NCBI RefSeq assembly: GCF_006539505.1 | Contig: NZ_BJND01000005.1 | Coordinates: 62,001-126,000 of the forward strand | Reading direction: 5' to 3' | DNA from: Streptomyces spinoverrucosus | GTDB lineage: Bacteria; Actinomycetota; Actinomycetes; Streptomycetales; Streptomycetaceae | DNA: 64,000 nt | Shown: positions 19,268-28,253 of the stretch, in pieces | Numbering within the stretch: the first letter of the stretch is position 1 | Layout: every line of letters begins with the position of its first letter | Notes under the pieces: model-generated | Database searches by the model: none | What the model was told of the DNA's origin: nothing | The model's input: the letters and a program-made list of their open reading frames with translations, nothing else | Made by a program: the position numbers and the translations under genes

Positions 19268-19316
19268 CATCCAATCCGAGTGGCAACCAAGCCCGAGTGC
19301 CATCCAAGTCTGAAGC
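19252..19316 (+). repeat. Degenerate 17-bp tandem repeat between transketolase subunit genes
   Basis: The 3' end of the first subunit gene and the spacer contain about four copies of a unit like CAAGTCCGAGTGACATC, drifting by substitutions and small indels. The repeat sits just before the AAGGA of the next gene. Confidence 0.6.
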
Positions 19317-19332
19317 AAGGAAACCCACCGTC

Positions 19333-20253
19333 ATGGACACCATGCGTGACCGCTTCGCCCCCGTCGCCCTGCGGCTGCTCGACGAGGATCCCCGCGTCGC
19401 CGTCGTCCTCGCCGAGATCGGCGCGGCCGGCTTCGTCGAGGCCCGGCGCCGCCATCCCGACCGGGTGATCAATGTCGGCATCCGCGAGCAGCTCCTGATC
19501 GGGGCGGCTTCGGGGCTGGCGCTGACCGGCATGCGGCCCATCGTGCACACCTTCGCCAGCTTCCTGGTGGAGCGGCCCTTCGAGCAGGTCAAGCTCGACC
19601 TCGGACACCAGGGCGTGGGCGCGGTGCTGGTGAGCGCCGCCGCGTCCTTCGACTGGCCGGCGGGCGGTTACACGCACATGGCTCCCGGCGACGTGGCGCT
19701 GCTCGACACTCTCGACGGCTGGACCGTGCACGTGCCCGGCCACCCGGATGAAGCCGAGACGCTGCTGCGGCACGCGGTGGCCGCGGGCGACGACAAGGTG
19801 TACGTCCGGCTGTCCGTGCAGTCGAACGCCCAGGCCCTCCCCGTCGACGGAGCGCGCTTCCACACCGTCCGCGAGGGGCGCTCCGGCGTGGTCGTCGCTG
19901 TGGGGCCCATGCTCGACGCGGTGCTCGACGCCACGACCGGCCTCGACGTCACCGTGCTGTACGCGGCGACCGTACGGCCCTTCGACGCGGCCGCCCTGCG
20001 CCGGGCCACGGCGACGGCCGGTGCGGACATCGTCCTCGTCGAGCCCTACCTGGCGGGCACCTCGACGGCCGTCGCGAACGACGCCCTCGCCGACGTACCC
20101 CACCGGGTGCTGGGGCTGGGTGTGGGGCGCCGTGAGCTGCGCCGGTACGGCACGGTCGAGGAGCACGTCGCCGCGCACGGGCTCGACGCGCGGTCGCTGC
20201 GGGAGCGGATCTCGGGGTTCATGACGGGGACACGGATGCCGGTGCGCGCGTGA
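19333..20253 (+). CDS. Transketolase, C-terminal subunit
   Basis: A 306-aa partner of the preceding gene. The pyrimidine-binding domain (about residues 5-165) includes the catalytic Glu in NVGIREQ and GMRPIVHTFASFL; the C-terminal transketolase domain (about 185-290) follows. The stop codon overlaps the end of the convergent MFS gene by about 35 bp. The 65-bp spacing and shared strand indicate one operon with the N-terminal subunit. The ATG at 19333 is chosen; ATG at 19342 is an alternative. Confidence 0.88.
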   Translation: MDTMRDRFAPVALRLLDEDPRVAVVLAEIGAAGFVEARRRHPDRVINVGIREQLLIGAASGLALTGMRPIVHTFASFLVERPFEQVKLDLGHQGVGAVLVSAAASFDWPAGGYTHMAPGDVALLDTLDGWTVHVPGHPDEAETLLRHAVAAGDDKVYVRLSVQSNAQALPVDGARFHTVREGRSGVVVAVGPMLDAVLDATTGLDVTVLYAATVRPFDAAALRRATATAGADIVLVEPYLAGTSTAVANDALADVPHRVLGLGVGRRELRRYGTVEEHVAAHGLDARSLRERISGFMTGTRMPVRA

Positions 20254-21544
20254 GGTGGGTGTCGACGCGCACCAGATCACGTATCGCGGGCACTGCGAGC
20301 AGGGCGATCACGACGACGAAGCTCATCGCGCCGGAGACGAGGAGCACACGGTCCGCTCCGAGGGCTGCGGCGGCGGGGCCCGCGAGGGCCTGGCCGACCG
20401 GCAGCATCGCGAGGGAGCCGGCCACGTCGTAGGCGTGGATGCGGTTGAGGACGCCGGGCTCGACCTGGGTCTGCACGCTGGTCGCCCACATGACACCCCA
20501 GAACGACATCCCGGCCCCGGCCACGGCCGCCCCGGCCGCCATCGCCGGCACATCGAGGCCGAGCCCGACGGTCGCCGGGAACCCGGCGAAGCCGAACAGG
20601 GCGATCGCCCCGGCCCGCAGCATCCGGCGCGGGCGCAGCCGCAGGGCGAGGAGTCCGCCGACGACGGTGCCGGCGCCGAGGGCGGAGTTGATCAGGCCGT
20701 AGGCGCGCGGGCCGTGTTCCTGGACCACCTCCGTCGCCACCAGCGGCACGGTCGGGCCGAAGACGGCGATCATGTACAGGCACCAGACGGCGATGACTCC
20801 CCACAGCCAGGTGCGTGCCCTGAACTCTCGCCAGCCCTCGACCAGGTCGGCCTTGAAGGCGCTCGCCCCACGTCCGGCGGCACGGCTGCCCGGGGCCGCC
20901 GGCGGCAGCCGGAGCAGCAGCAGACACAGGGCGCTGACTGCGTAGGTGGCGGCGTGCGCCGCGAAGACGCCGCCCGCCGACGCGAGGCCGACCAGCATGC
21001 CCGCGACCGCGGGACCCGCCAGCTGGGCCGCGGACTCCGCGATGCGTATGGCGCCGTTGGCGCCCTGGATGTCGGACGCCAGCCGGGGCACCATGCTGGC
21101 GACGCCGGGCTGGAACACGGCGCTCGCGACGCCGTTGACGACGCCGATCGCGCAGATCTCCCACAGGACGACGCGGTCCGCGAAGAACAGGACGGCTGTG
21201 AGCGCCTGCGTGACCAGCCGGACCAGGTCGGCCCAGATCATCAGCTTGCGGGTGCTGAACCGGTCGGCGACGACCCCGCCGAAGACCACCAGCCCGGCGA
21301 ACGCACCGGCCGTCGCCGCCATGGCGAGGCCGACCGCCCCGGCGCCGTACCCATGCTGGAGCAGGCCGGCGGCGAGAGCCACCGGGAGCATGGTGTCGCC
21401 GAGCCGGGCCACTGCCCGTCCGACGAAGAACAATCCGAAGTCCCGCGACCAGACCGCCCGCGCGCGCCGTCCGGGTCCCGTGGTGCCCCCGCTCTCCCTG
21501 CCCGCCGCACGCGCCGCGGCAACGTTGTCCGACGTCCCGCCCAT
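20219..21544 (-). CDS. Major facilitator superfamily transporter
   Basis: A 441-aa protein with about 12 predicted transmembrane helices from residue 30 on. It opens with FGLFFVGRAVARLGDTMLPVALAAG and has the MFS loop motif GGVVADRFSTRK between helices 2 and 3. The pattern matches MFS_3-type (enterobactin exporter-like) drug/metabolite exporters. The ATG at 21544 has a GGGAGGGG site upstream; an upstream ATG near 21628 would add a low-complexity extension. The substrate is unknown. Its 3' end overlaps the convergent transketolase gene. Confidence 0.85.
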   Translation of the reverse strand: MGGTSDNVAAARAAGRESGGTTGPGRRARAVWSRDFGLFFVGRAVARLGDTMLPVALAAGLLQHGYGAGAVGLAMAATAGAFAGLVVFGGVVADRFSTRKLMIWADLVRLVTQALTAVLFFADRVVLWEICAIGVVNGVASAVFQPGVASMVPRLASDIQGANGAIRIAESAAQLAGPAVAGMLVGLASAGGVFAAHAATYAVSALCLLLLRLPPAAPGSRAAGRGASAFKADLVEGWREFRARTWLWGVIAVWCLYMIAVFGPTVPLVATEVVQEHGPRAYGLINSALGAGTVVGGLLALRLRPRRMLRAGAIALFGFAGFPATVGLGLDVPAMAAGAAVAGAGMSFWGVMWATSVQTQVEPGVLNRIHAYDVAGSLAMLPVGQALAGPAAAALGADRVLLVSGAMSFVVVIALLAVPAIRDLVRVDTHLTRAPASVSPS

Positions 21545-21660
21545 CCCCCAGCGCTCCCCTCCCCCACGATCATGCAAAGGCCCACCGGCCCCCGTCCCGG
21601 CAGCCACGGCCCCACCGGTTCGGATCATGCCACCCCCCACTGACAACCCCGGAGCGAATT

Positions 21661-22020
21661 TCACCCCCCGGTAGGCAGCCCCAACTCCGGATGCGCCTCC
21701 AGCAATCGGGGCGGCGCGGCCTGCCGCCACGAGTCGGCGAGGATGTCCCGCAGCTCGTCCTCGTCCTCCAGCGCGGCCAGCCGCGCCCGCACCCACGCGA
21801 ACTGCGCCTCGTGATCGGCCACCCAGAACTTCTCCGGCTCGGCCAGGACCAGTTCGTCGCGCTCCTCCTTGGGGCAGCGCACGGCGATGGAGGTCTCGTC
21901 CTCCGGCAGCGTGGCGAACATCTTGCCCGCGACCCGGAAGGTGGGCATGCTCCAGGCGATCTTCTCCGTCGTGTCCGGCAGGGACAGGGCGATTCGGCGT
22001 ACGTCTTCGGCATCCGGCAT
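21661..22020 (-). CDS. MmcQ/YjbR family protein
   Basis: A 119-aa YjbR-type protein (double wing fold), recognised by MPDAEDVRRIALSLPDTTEK and GKMFATLPEDETSIAVRCP. The family is of unclear role, possibly nucleic-acid binding. The ATG at 22020 is chosen, but a TTG at 22029 sits 7 nt after GGGAGG and may be the true start. It stands upstream of the MFS gene on the same strand but is separated by a 117-bp gap. Confidence 0.82.
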   Translation of the reverse strand: MPDAEDVRRIALSLPDTTEKIAWSMPTFRVAGKMFATLPEDETSIAVRCPKEERDELVLAEPEKFWVADHEAQFAWVRARLAALEDEDELRDILADSWRQAAPPRLLEAHPELGLPTGG

Positions 22021-22038
22021 GAGACGCAAGGTAGCGCC

Positions 22039-22106
22039 TCCCACTGACAGTCAGCCGTCCCGCTGACAGTCCCGTCCCACTGACAGTCCCGTCCCACTGA
22101 CAGTCA
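22039..22106. repeat. 17-bp tandem repeats between YjbR and GNAT genes
   Basis: Four near-identical units of TCCCACTGACAGTCCCG run head to tail across the short spacer, the last two decaying. The array ends at the stop codon of the GNAT gene and covers the translation start region of the YjbR gene. Confidence 0.7.
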
Positions 22107-22652
22107 CCCCCCTGCCAGTCCCCCCACGACAGCCGCCACCCCGACCTGCTTGTAGTAGATGGTCGTCGGCCGCAGCACCCCCGCCGGGCTCGCCGCGTAG
22201 TCGGGTATCGCGCCGAGCCGGGTCCAGCCCGCCGTCCGGTACAGGTGCTCGGCCGGACTGTCGGTCTCGGTGTCCAGATGCAGGAGCGTGACACCGGCCG
22301 CGACGGCCGCCCGCTCGGCGGTGTCCAGGAGCAGCCGCCCCAGGCCCCGCCCGCGCGCCTCGCGGTGCACCATCAGCTTCACCAGTTCCGCCCGGTGCCG
22401 ACTGTTGGGCTTGTCGGGAAAGGCCAGGCTCACGGTGCCGACCAGCCGCGCCCCCTCGTACGCCGCCCAGACGGCCAGCTCACCGGCGGCCACCCCGGCA
22501 ACCCGCCCCTGCCACCACGCCAGGGCCTCGGCACGATCGAGCGGCGCGAGGAAGCCCACCGACGCCCCGCCGTCGACCGTGTCGACCAGCAGCTCGGCCA
22601 ACTCCCCCGCACGGTCCAGCACTTGACCGGCGTCCAGCGCTACCACGGTCAC
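22104..22652 (-). CDS. GNAT-family N-acetyltransferase
   Basis: A 182-aa GNAT enzyme. The acetyl-CoA binding motif A is VHREARGRGLGRLLLDTAE (about residues 95-115), followed by LHLDTETDSPAEHLYRTAGW. The substrate is unknown. The GTG start overlaps the stop of the XRE-cupin regulator by four bases, so the two are coupled and the regulator probably controls it. Confidence 0.9.
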   Translation of the reverse strand: MTVVALDAGQVLDRAGELAELLVDTVDGGASVGFLAPLDRAEALAWWQGRVAGVAAGELAVWAAYEGARLVGTVSLAFPDKPNSRHRAELVKLMVHREARGRGLGRLLLDTAERAAVAAGVTLLHLDTETDSPAEHLYRTAGWTRLGAIPDYAASPAGVLRPTTIYYKQVGVAAVVGGLAGG

Positions 22653-23230
22653 GGCAACACCACCGCCAGCACGTACCGCACATCCTCGTCACCGGCGCAC
22701 CGGAACCGCGTCGTCCCCCACACCCGCAACCGCAGACAGTCCCCGGCGTCGAGCCGGTGCTCGACGTCCTGCACGGTCACCGCGAGGGCCCCCTCCAGCA
22801 CCCAGATGTGCTGCTCCAGACCGGGCACCGTCGGCCGGTCGTACGCGATGTCCGCGCCCACCGTGAGCCGCCCCTCGACGAGTTCGCCGCGCATCCCGGT
22901 GTGCGGCGGCGACACGGACCGTCGTACGAATCCGGAGGCCCGGTCCTCCCACACCGGCTGGTCGGCCGCCCGTACCAACAGCGCGGACTCCCCCTCCACC
23001 TCGCTCAGCAGCTGGGACATCGTGCGCCCGAACACGGCGCACAGCCGGTTCAGCAGCGAGGCCGTGGGACTGATCTCCGCCCGCTCCGCACGGGACAGCG
23101 TCGACCGGCTCACCCCGCTGCGCTCCGCCAACTCCCCCAGGGACCAGCCGCGTTCGGCCCGCAGTTCGGCCAGCCGCGCGCCGAGCCGGGCGTCGACGTC
23201 GTGCGAGGCGTCGGGTTCTTCGTGTCTCAT
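22649..23230 (-). CDS. XRE-cupin transcriptional regulator
   Basis: A 193-aa regulator. An XRE helix-turn-helix occupies about residues 15-72 (WSLGELAERSGVSRSTLSRAE). A cupin domain follows (about 100-190, with HIWVLEGALAVTV and LDAGDCLRLR), typically the small-ligand sensor. It is first in a two-gene operon with a GNAT acetyltransferase. Its start codon lies inside a 35-bp palindrome, so strong autoregulation is likely. Confidence 0.93.
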   Translation of the reverse strand: MRHEEPDASHDVDARLGARLAELRAERGWSLGELAERSGVSRSTLSRAERAEISPTASLLNRLCAVFGRTMSQLLSEVEGESALLVRAADQPVWEDRASGFVRRSVSPPHTGMRGELVEGRLTVGADIAYDRPTVPGLEQHIWVLEGALAVTVQDVEHRLDAGDCLRLRVWGTTRFRCAGDEDVRYVLAVVLP

Positions 23231-23258
23231 ATTCGGGATGCTATCCCGAATATGAGAC
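23224..23258. promoter_or_regulatory. Palindromic operator over the XRE-cupin start codon
   Basis: Sixteen-base arms (23224-23239 and 23243-23258) are perfectly complementary around a 3-bp centre. The core is ATTCGGGATnnnATCCCGAAT. The ATG (23228-23230) is inside the left arm, so a bound regulator would block transcription, or the RNA hairpin would hide the start. Confidence 0.8.
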
Positions 23259-23276
23259 GGCAGGGTTACGGAAGGC

Positions 23277-24179
23277 TCACGCCTGTGCCGCCTCCTCCAG
23301 CGCCCCCAGCACCGGCTGGATCAGCGGATGCCCCTCCGCGCCCCGGCGCACGGCGGCGAAGACCCGGCGCGTGGGCGCCACCCCGTCCACGGGCCGTACG
23401 ACGACACCCGTGAGGTCCATCCCGCGCAGCGCGGAGCGCGGTACGAGGGCGACTCCCGCGTCCGCCGAAGCCAGGGCCACGACCGCCCGGAAGTCGTCCG
23501 AGGAGTGTTCGAGGCGGGGCTGGAACCCGGCGCTCTCGCAGGCCAGCACCACCACGTCATGGCAGGGATTGCCGGGGTACGGTCCGATCCACGGATCCTT
23601 GGCCAGCTCCGCCAGCGGCACCTCGCCCACCTCCGCCAGCCGGTGACGGACGGGCACCACCGCGTCGAACGGCTCGGCGTACAGCGGAACATGCGCCAGC
23701 CGCGGATCGTCGGCGGGCGGAGCCCCGCGGTACTCGACGGCGACCGCGACATCGACCTGCCGGTCAAGGACCATCGGCAGACTGGCGTCCCCCTCGGCGT
23801 CCCGGACGCGGATGCGGATACCGGGGGCGGTCTGTGCGAGGCGGGCGACGGCCGGTGCGACGACCTGGGCGATGCCGGTCGCGAAGGACGCGACGGTGAC
23901 CGTGCCGGCGGCGCCCGAGCTGTACGCGGCGAGCTCCGCCTCCGCCCGCTCCAGCTGGGCCAGGACGGCGTTGGTGTGGCTGAGCAGGATCTCGCCGGCC
24001 GGGGTGAGCCGTACGCCCTTGGCGCCGCGCTCCACCAGCCGGTGCCCCGTCTCCTGCTCCAGGGCCGTGAGCTGCTGGGACACGGCGGAGGGCGTGAGAT
24101 ACAGCGCGGCGGCAGCCGCCGTCACGGTGCGGTGGTCGGCCACCGCACGGAGGATGTGGAGCCGCCGCGCTTCGATCAC
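23277..24179 (-). CDS. LysR-family transcriptional regulator
   Basis: A 300-aa LysR regulator: winged HTH at residues 1-60 (RRLHILRAVADHRTVTAAAAAL, TPSAVSQQLTALE), then an effector-binding periplasmic-binding-like domain (about 90-290). It follows kbl on the same strand after an 18-nt gap, so it is the last gene of a tdh-kbl-lysR unit. Control of threonine catabolism is an inference from position. Confidence 0.93.
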   Translation of the reverse strand: MIEARRLHILRAVADHRTVTAAAAALYLTPSAVSQQLTALEQETGHRLVERGAKGVRLTPAGEILLSHTNAVLAQLERAEAELAAYSSGAAGTVTVASFATGIAQVVAPAVARLAQTAPGIRIRVRDAEGDASLPMVLDRQVDVAVAVEYRGAPPADDPRLAHVPLYAEPFDAVVPVRHRLAEVGEVPLAELAKDPWIGPYPGNPCHDVVVLACESAGFQPRLEHSSDDFRAVVALASADAGVALVPRSALRGMDLTGVVVRPVDGVAPTRRVFAAVRRGAEGHPLIQPVLGALEEAAQA

Positions 24180-24197
24180 GGGATCGATTCTCTCAGG

Positions 24198-25391
24198 TCA
24201 GCCCGCCAGCTCCGCCCGCGCCGCCACGAACGCGTCCACCGCGCGGTTGACGTCCTTCGTCGAGTGCGCCGCGGACAGCTGGACCCTGATCCGCGCCTGC
24301 CCCTGCGGCACGACCGGGTACGAGAAGCCGATCACGTACACGCCCCGCTCCAGCAGCAGCTCCGCCATCCGGCCGGCCCGCGCCGCGTCGCCGATCATCA
24401 CCGGCGCGATCGCGTGGTCGCCGGGCAGGATGTCGAAGCCCTCCTCCGTCATCCGGCGCCGGAACAGCGCGGTGTTCTCGGCGAGCCGCTCGCGCAGGTC
24501 GCCGGCCGACTCCAGCAGGTCGAGCACCTTCAGCGAGGCGGCTGCGATCACCGGGGCGAGGGTGTTCGAGAAGAGGTACGGCCGGGAGCGCTGCCGCAGC
24601 AGCGCGACGATCTCGGCGCGGGCGGCGACGTAACCGCCCGACGCGCCGCCGAGCGCCTTGCCCAGCGTGCCGGTGATGATGTCGACCCGGTCCATCACAC
24701 CGTGCAGTTCGGGCGTGCCGCGGCCGCCGGGGCCGACGAAGCCGACGGCGTGCGAGTCGTCGACCATGACCATGGCGTCGTACCGGTCGGCGAGGTCGCA
24801 GATCTCGCGCAGGGGCGCCACATAACCGTCCATGGAGAAGACGCCGTCGGTGACGATCAGCCGCCGCCTCGCCGACTGCGCCTCCTTCAACTGCTGCTCC
24901 AGGTCCGCCAGATCACGGTTGGCGTACCGGAAGCGGCGGGCCTTGGACAGCCGGATGCCGTCGATGATCGAGGCGTGGTTCAGGGCGTCCGAGATCACCG
25001 CGTCCTCCGCGCCCAGCAGCGTTTCGAACACCCCGCCGTTGGCGTCGAAGCAGGAGGAGTACAGGATCGTGTCCTCCTGCCCGAGGAACGCCGACAGCCG
25101 CGCCTCCAGCTCCTTGTGCACCTCCTGGGTGCCGCAGATGAAGCGGACGGAGGCCATGCCGTAGCCCCAGCGGTCCAGGGCCTCATGGGCGGCGGCGATC
25201 ACCTCGGGGTGGTCGGCGAGGCCGAGGTAGTTGTTGGCGCAGAAGTTGAGCACCTCGCCGGGGCGGCCGCCCGCCGAGACGTTCACGGTCGCGGACTGCG
25301 GGGTGTCGATGACGCGTTCGGGCTTGTGCAGACCGGCGGCGCGGATCTCGTCGAGGGTGGCGCGCAGGTCGTCGCGCACGGAGTCGAACAT
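24198..25391 (-). CDS. kbl: 2-amino-3-ketobutyrate coenzyme A ligase (glycine C-acetyltransferase)
   Basis: A 397-aa PLP enzyme of the alpha-oxoamine synthase family, cytoplasmic. It cleaves 2-amino-3-ketobutyrate with CoA to glycine and acetyl-CoA, the second step of threonine degradation. Visible motifs: [14 protein letters not shown] near residue 50, [19 protein letters not shown], and the PLP lysine in [16 protein letters not shown]. Length is typical. It is 27 nt downstream of tdh. Confidence 0.97.
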   Translation of the reverse strand: MFDSVRDDLRATLDEIRAAGLHKPERVIDTPQSATVNVSAGGRPGEVLNFCANNYLGLADHPEVIAAAHEALDRWGYGMASVRFICGTQEVHKELEARLSAFLGQEDTILYSSCFDANGGVFETLLGAEDAVISDALNHASIIDGIRLSKARRFRYANRDLADLEQQLKEAQSARRRLIVTDGVFSMDGYVAPLREICDLADRYDAMVMVDDSHAVGFVGPGGRGTPELHGVMDRVDIITGTLGKALGGASGGYVAARAEIVALLRQRSRPYLFSNTLAPVIAAASLKVLDLLESAGDLRERLAENTALFRRRMTEEGFDILPGDHAIAPVMIGDAARAGRMAELLLERGVYVIGFSYPVVPQGQARIRVQLSAAHSTKDVNRAVDAFVAARAELAG

Positions 25392-25418
25392 GAAGAAGCT
25401 CCTATGAATGCAGATGAC

Positions 25419-26447
25419 TTACGCGGTCCAGTCGAGGATGACCTTGCCGCCGCGGCCGCTCGCCGCGTCGGCGAACGCCGTCTCGAAGTCGCGGTAGCCG
25501 TACCGGCCGGTGATCACGGGCGCGAGGTCGAGGCCGCCCTCCAGCAGCACCGACATGGCGTACCAGGTCTCGAACATCTCCCGGCCGTAGATGCCCTTGA
25601 GGGTGATCATCGAGGTGACGATCCGGGCCCAGTCGACCGGGAACTCCTGCGCGGGCAGGCCGAGCATCGCGATCCGCCCGCCGTGCGTCATGTTCGCGAT
25701 CATGTCCTGGAGCGCCTCCGCACGGCCGGACATCTCCAGGCCTACGTCGAAGCCCTCCCGCAGACCGAGGGCCCGCTGCCCGTCCGAGATCCGTGCGTCG
25801 CGCACATTGAGGGCGAGGCTGACACCCACCTTGCGGGCGAGGTCGAGCCGCTCCTCACTGACGTCCGTGATGACGACGTTGCGAGCGCCCGCGTGCCGGG
25901 CCACCGCCGCCGCCATCAGCCCGATCGGGCCGGCGCCGGTGATCAGCACGTCCTCGCCGACGAGCGGGAACGACAGGGCGGTGTGCACGGCGTTGCCGAA
26001 CGGGTCGAAGATGGCCGCCACATCGAGGTCCACCGGCACGCGGTGCACCCACACGTTGGTCGCGAGCAGTACGACGTACTCCGCGAAGGCCCCGTCCCGA
26101 CCGACCCCGAGTCCGACCGTGGCCCGGCACAAGTGACGCCGCCCGGCCAGGCAATTGCGGCACTTGCCGCACACCAGGTGGCCCTCGCCGCTCACCCGGT
26201 CGCCGAGGTTGATGTCCGTGACATCGCGGCCGGTGTCGACGACCTCGCCGACGAACTCGTGCCCGAGGACCAGCGGGGTGCGGATCGCCTGCTGCGCCCA
26301 GCCGTCCCAGGCGTGGATGTGCAGGTCGGTGCCGCAGATGCCGGTGCGCAGCACCTTGATCAGTACGTCGCCGGGTCCGACCTCGGGCTCCGGGACGTCC
26401 ATGAGCCGGAGCCCGGGCTCCGCCTTGTCCTTGACCAGCGCCTTCAA
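25419..26447 (-). CDS. tdh: L-threonine 3-dehydrogenase
   Basis: A 342-aa zinc-dependent medium-chain dehydrogenase oxidising threonine to 2-amino-3-ketobutyrate with NAD. Catalytic zinc ligands are in [16 protein letters not shown] and [10 protein letters not shown]; the structural zinc Cys cluster is [15 protein letters not shown]; the NAD site is [22 protein letters not shown] start at 26447 is chosen because AGGAG lies 8 nt upstream and the protein then begins (M)KALVKDK like other Tdh proteins. It forms an operon with kbl. Confidence 0.96.
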   Translation of the reverse strand: MKALVKDKAEPGLRLMDVPEPEVGPGDVLIKVLRTGICGTDLHIHAWDGWAQQAIRTPLVLGHEFVGEVVDTGRDVTDINLGDRVSGEGHLVCGKCRNCLAGRRHLCRATVGLGVGRDGAFAEYVVLLATNVWVHRVPVDLDVAAIFDPFGNAVHTALSFPLVGEDVLITGAGPIGLMAAAVARHAGARNVVITDVSEERLDLARKVGVSLALNVRDARISDGQRALGLREGFDVGLEMSGRAEALQDMIANMTHGGRIAMLGLPAQEFPVDWARIVTSMITLKGIYGREMFETWYAMSVLLEGGLDLAPVITGRYGYRDFETAFADAASGRGGKVILDWTA

Positions 26448-26622
26448 CGCTACGGCTCCTGACGGTGAGGTCCCGTCCGCGGGCATGCCGAAGAAGCCCC
26501 CGGACGGGGAGAGAAGTGGAATCGCACAGCAATCTGCCGTACGCCGCCGCCCTGGTCCATCGAGGATTTCTTAACCGCCGCCGCAGCTTTCCTTCACGCC
26601 CCCGGCCTGGCGTTCACCGTGG

Positions 26623-27198
26623 TCAGAGCGGGAGTCCGCCGGTCTCGGGGGCTTCGAGCCGTACGACGAGATCCGCGGCCGTCGCCTTGATGGTCTCCAG
26701 ACCGGAGCGCCCCCAGGGCCGGGGTGAGACATCGGCGACGCAGACGGTGCCGAGCACCATGCCCGTGGTGTCGATCAGCGGCGCGCCGAGGTAGGAGTGG
26801 ATGCCGTACTCGTCGACGACCGGGTTGCCCGCGAAGCGCGGATAGTCGCGGACGTCCTCCAGCACCAGCGCCTTGCGCCGGACCACCACATGGGGGCAGA
26901 ACCCGTGGTCGCGGGGCATGAAGCGGCCCATCACCGGCCGGGTCCCGTCCTGTTTGACGACGAGTCCGACGTCGGGCGCGTGCAGGCCGGCGAAGAACTG
27001 GCCGCTGACGTGGAGGAAGTTGACCATGGCGTACGGCGCACCGGTCAGCGACGCCAGATGGCTCGCGAAGGCGTCGAGGGCGGGCTCCGGACGCTCCCCC
27101 AGGCCCAGTAGCCGCAGCCGCCGCGTTCGCTCGGGCGCCTCCTTGTCCTCGGGGGTGAGCAGCAGCCGACCGGCCGGGCGCGGCGGGTCGTACCTCAT
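26623..27198 (-). CDS. GAF-domain protein of the conservon
   Basis: A 191-aa soluble protein that is essentially one GAF domain (about residues 35-185), including PYAMVNFLHVSGQFFAGL and YLGAPLIDTTGMVLGTVCVAD. Invariant-looking His-Cys in DHGFCPHVV may hold a ligand or haem, by analogy only. It follows the CvnD-type GTPase on the same strand after 61 nt, so it probably extends the conservon as its fifth member. Confidence 0.85.
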   Translation of the reverse strand: MRYDPPRPAGRLLLTPEDKEAPERTRRLRLLGLGERPEPALDAFASHLASLTGAPYAMVNFLHVSGQFFAGLHAPDVGLVVKQDGTRPVMGRFMPRDHGFCPHVVVRRKALVLEDVRDYPRFAGNPVVDEYGIHSYLGAPLIDTTGMVLGTVCVADVSPRPWGRSGLETIKATAADLVVRLEAPETGGLPL

Positions 27199-27259
27199 GG
27201 CCGGGTCCCGTCGCTGTGGGCGTACGTCATATGCGGCTCCGTTGCGGTGTGTGCGGGTG

Positions 27260-27898
27260 TCACATGTGGGCGCCGTGGCTCGGCGTGGGGGTGACGGGTG
27301 CGTGGGCGATGAGATGGCGTACGAGGGTGAGCAGGGTCTGGACGCCGGAGGCGGAGATCCGGGCGTCGCAGCACACGACGGGGATCTCCGGGTCGAGGTC
27401 GATGGCGGCGCGCACCTCCTCGGGGTCGTAGCGGTGGCCGCCGTCGAACTCGTTGACGGCGACGATGAATCCGAGGCCGCGCTCCTCGAAGAAGTCGACG
27501 GCCGCGAAGCAGTCCTCCAGGCGCCGGGTGTCGGCGAGGATCACCGCGCCGAGGGCGCCCTCGCACAACTCGTCCCACATGAACCAGAAGCGCTCCTGTC
27601 CCGGCGTGCCGAAGAGGTACAGGACGTGGTCCGCGTCGAGGGTGATGCGGCCGAAGTCCATGGCCACCGTCGTCTCGACCTTGTTCTCGATCCCGTCGAG
27701 GTTGTCGGTGGCGGCGCTGACCGTGGTGAGCAACTCCTCCGTGCTGAGCGGCGCGATCTCGCTGACGGCACCGACAAAGGTCGTCTTGCCGACCCCGAAC
27801 CCGCCCGCGACCAGGATCTTGAGCGCGGTGGGGAACGGGTCGGCGCCGTCGTCGTAGTCGGAGTCGTAGTCGTGGTCAGAGCTGTCGTCGTAGTCCAT
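27260..27898 (-). CDS. cvnD: Conservon GTPase (CvnD-type)
   Basis: A 212-aa Ras-like GTPase of the conservon/MglA-related group. The P-loop is GGFGVGKTT (about residues 32-40), G3 is GTPGQERF, and the G4 position reads NEFDGG instead of NKxD, as is usual for conservon GTPases. The first 20 residues are Asp/Tyr repeats, an unusual acidic tail. Its start overlaps the upstream DUF742 gene by 23 bp. Conservons act as membrane-associated signalling modules similar to eukaryotic G-protein systems. Confidence 0.92.
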   Translation of the reverse strand: MDYDDSSDHDYDSDYDDGADPFPTALKILVAGGFGVGKTTFVGAVSEIAPLSTEELLTTVSAATDNLDGIENKVETTVAMDFGRITLDADHVLYLFGTPGQERFWFMWDELCEGALGAVILADTRRLEDCFAAVDFFEERGLGFIVAVNEFDGGHRYDPEEVRAAIDLDPEIPVVCCDARISASGVQTLLTLVRHLIAHAPVTPTPSHGAHM

Positions 27899-28253
27899 CG
27901 AGCACTGCCTCCAGAAGGGCCCGGTCCGTGGGGTTGTGGTGGAACTCCGGGGGTTTGGTGGTGAGCGCCCCGCAGTCGACGAGGTCCGACAGCAGCACCT
28001 TGGTGACCACCGCCGGCAACTTGAGGTGGGCGGCGACCTCGGCGACCGAGACGGGTGCCCGGCACAGGTCGAGTGCCTGGGCGTGTTCGGGGCCGAGGTA
28101 GCCGAGGGGGGTGGCCCCGGTAACCCTCACCTGCGAGATGAGGTCGAGCGCGACGGTGGGGCGGGTGCGGCCGTTGCTCACCGTGAACGGGCGCACCAGC
28201 CGTCCGGCCGCGTCGTCGAGCCAGGGCCCGTCGCCGGCCGCCGTCACGCTCAA
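27876..28253 (-). CDS. cvnC: Conservon DUF742 protein (CvnC-type)
   Basis: A 125-aa DUF742 protein with a winged-helix-like fold: RLVRPFTVSNGRTRP near the start and the C-terminal PAVVTKVLLSDLVDCGAL typical of the family. It probably bridges the roadblock protein and the GTPase. Its start overlaps the roadblock stop by four bases and its end overlaps the GTPase gene. Confidence 0.92.
   Translation of the reverse strand: MSVTAAGDGPWLDDAAGRLVRPFTVSNGRTRPTVALDLISQVRVTGATPLGYLGPEHAQALDLCRAPVSVAEVAAHLKLPAVVTKVLLSDLVDCGALTTKPPEFHHNPTDRALLEAVLDGLRRQL

Noticed and set aside
22039..22106. CRISPR array or att site
   Set aside because: Units are directly adjacent without spacers, and no integrase or cas gene is near.
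23328..26462. A 1044-codon plus-strand frame
   Set aside because: Antisense to lysR, kbl and tdh, with His/Arg/Asp-biased shadow composition.
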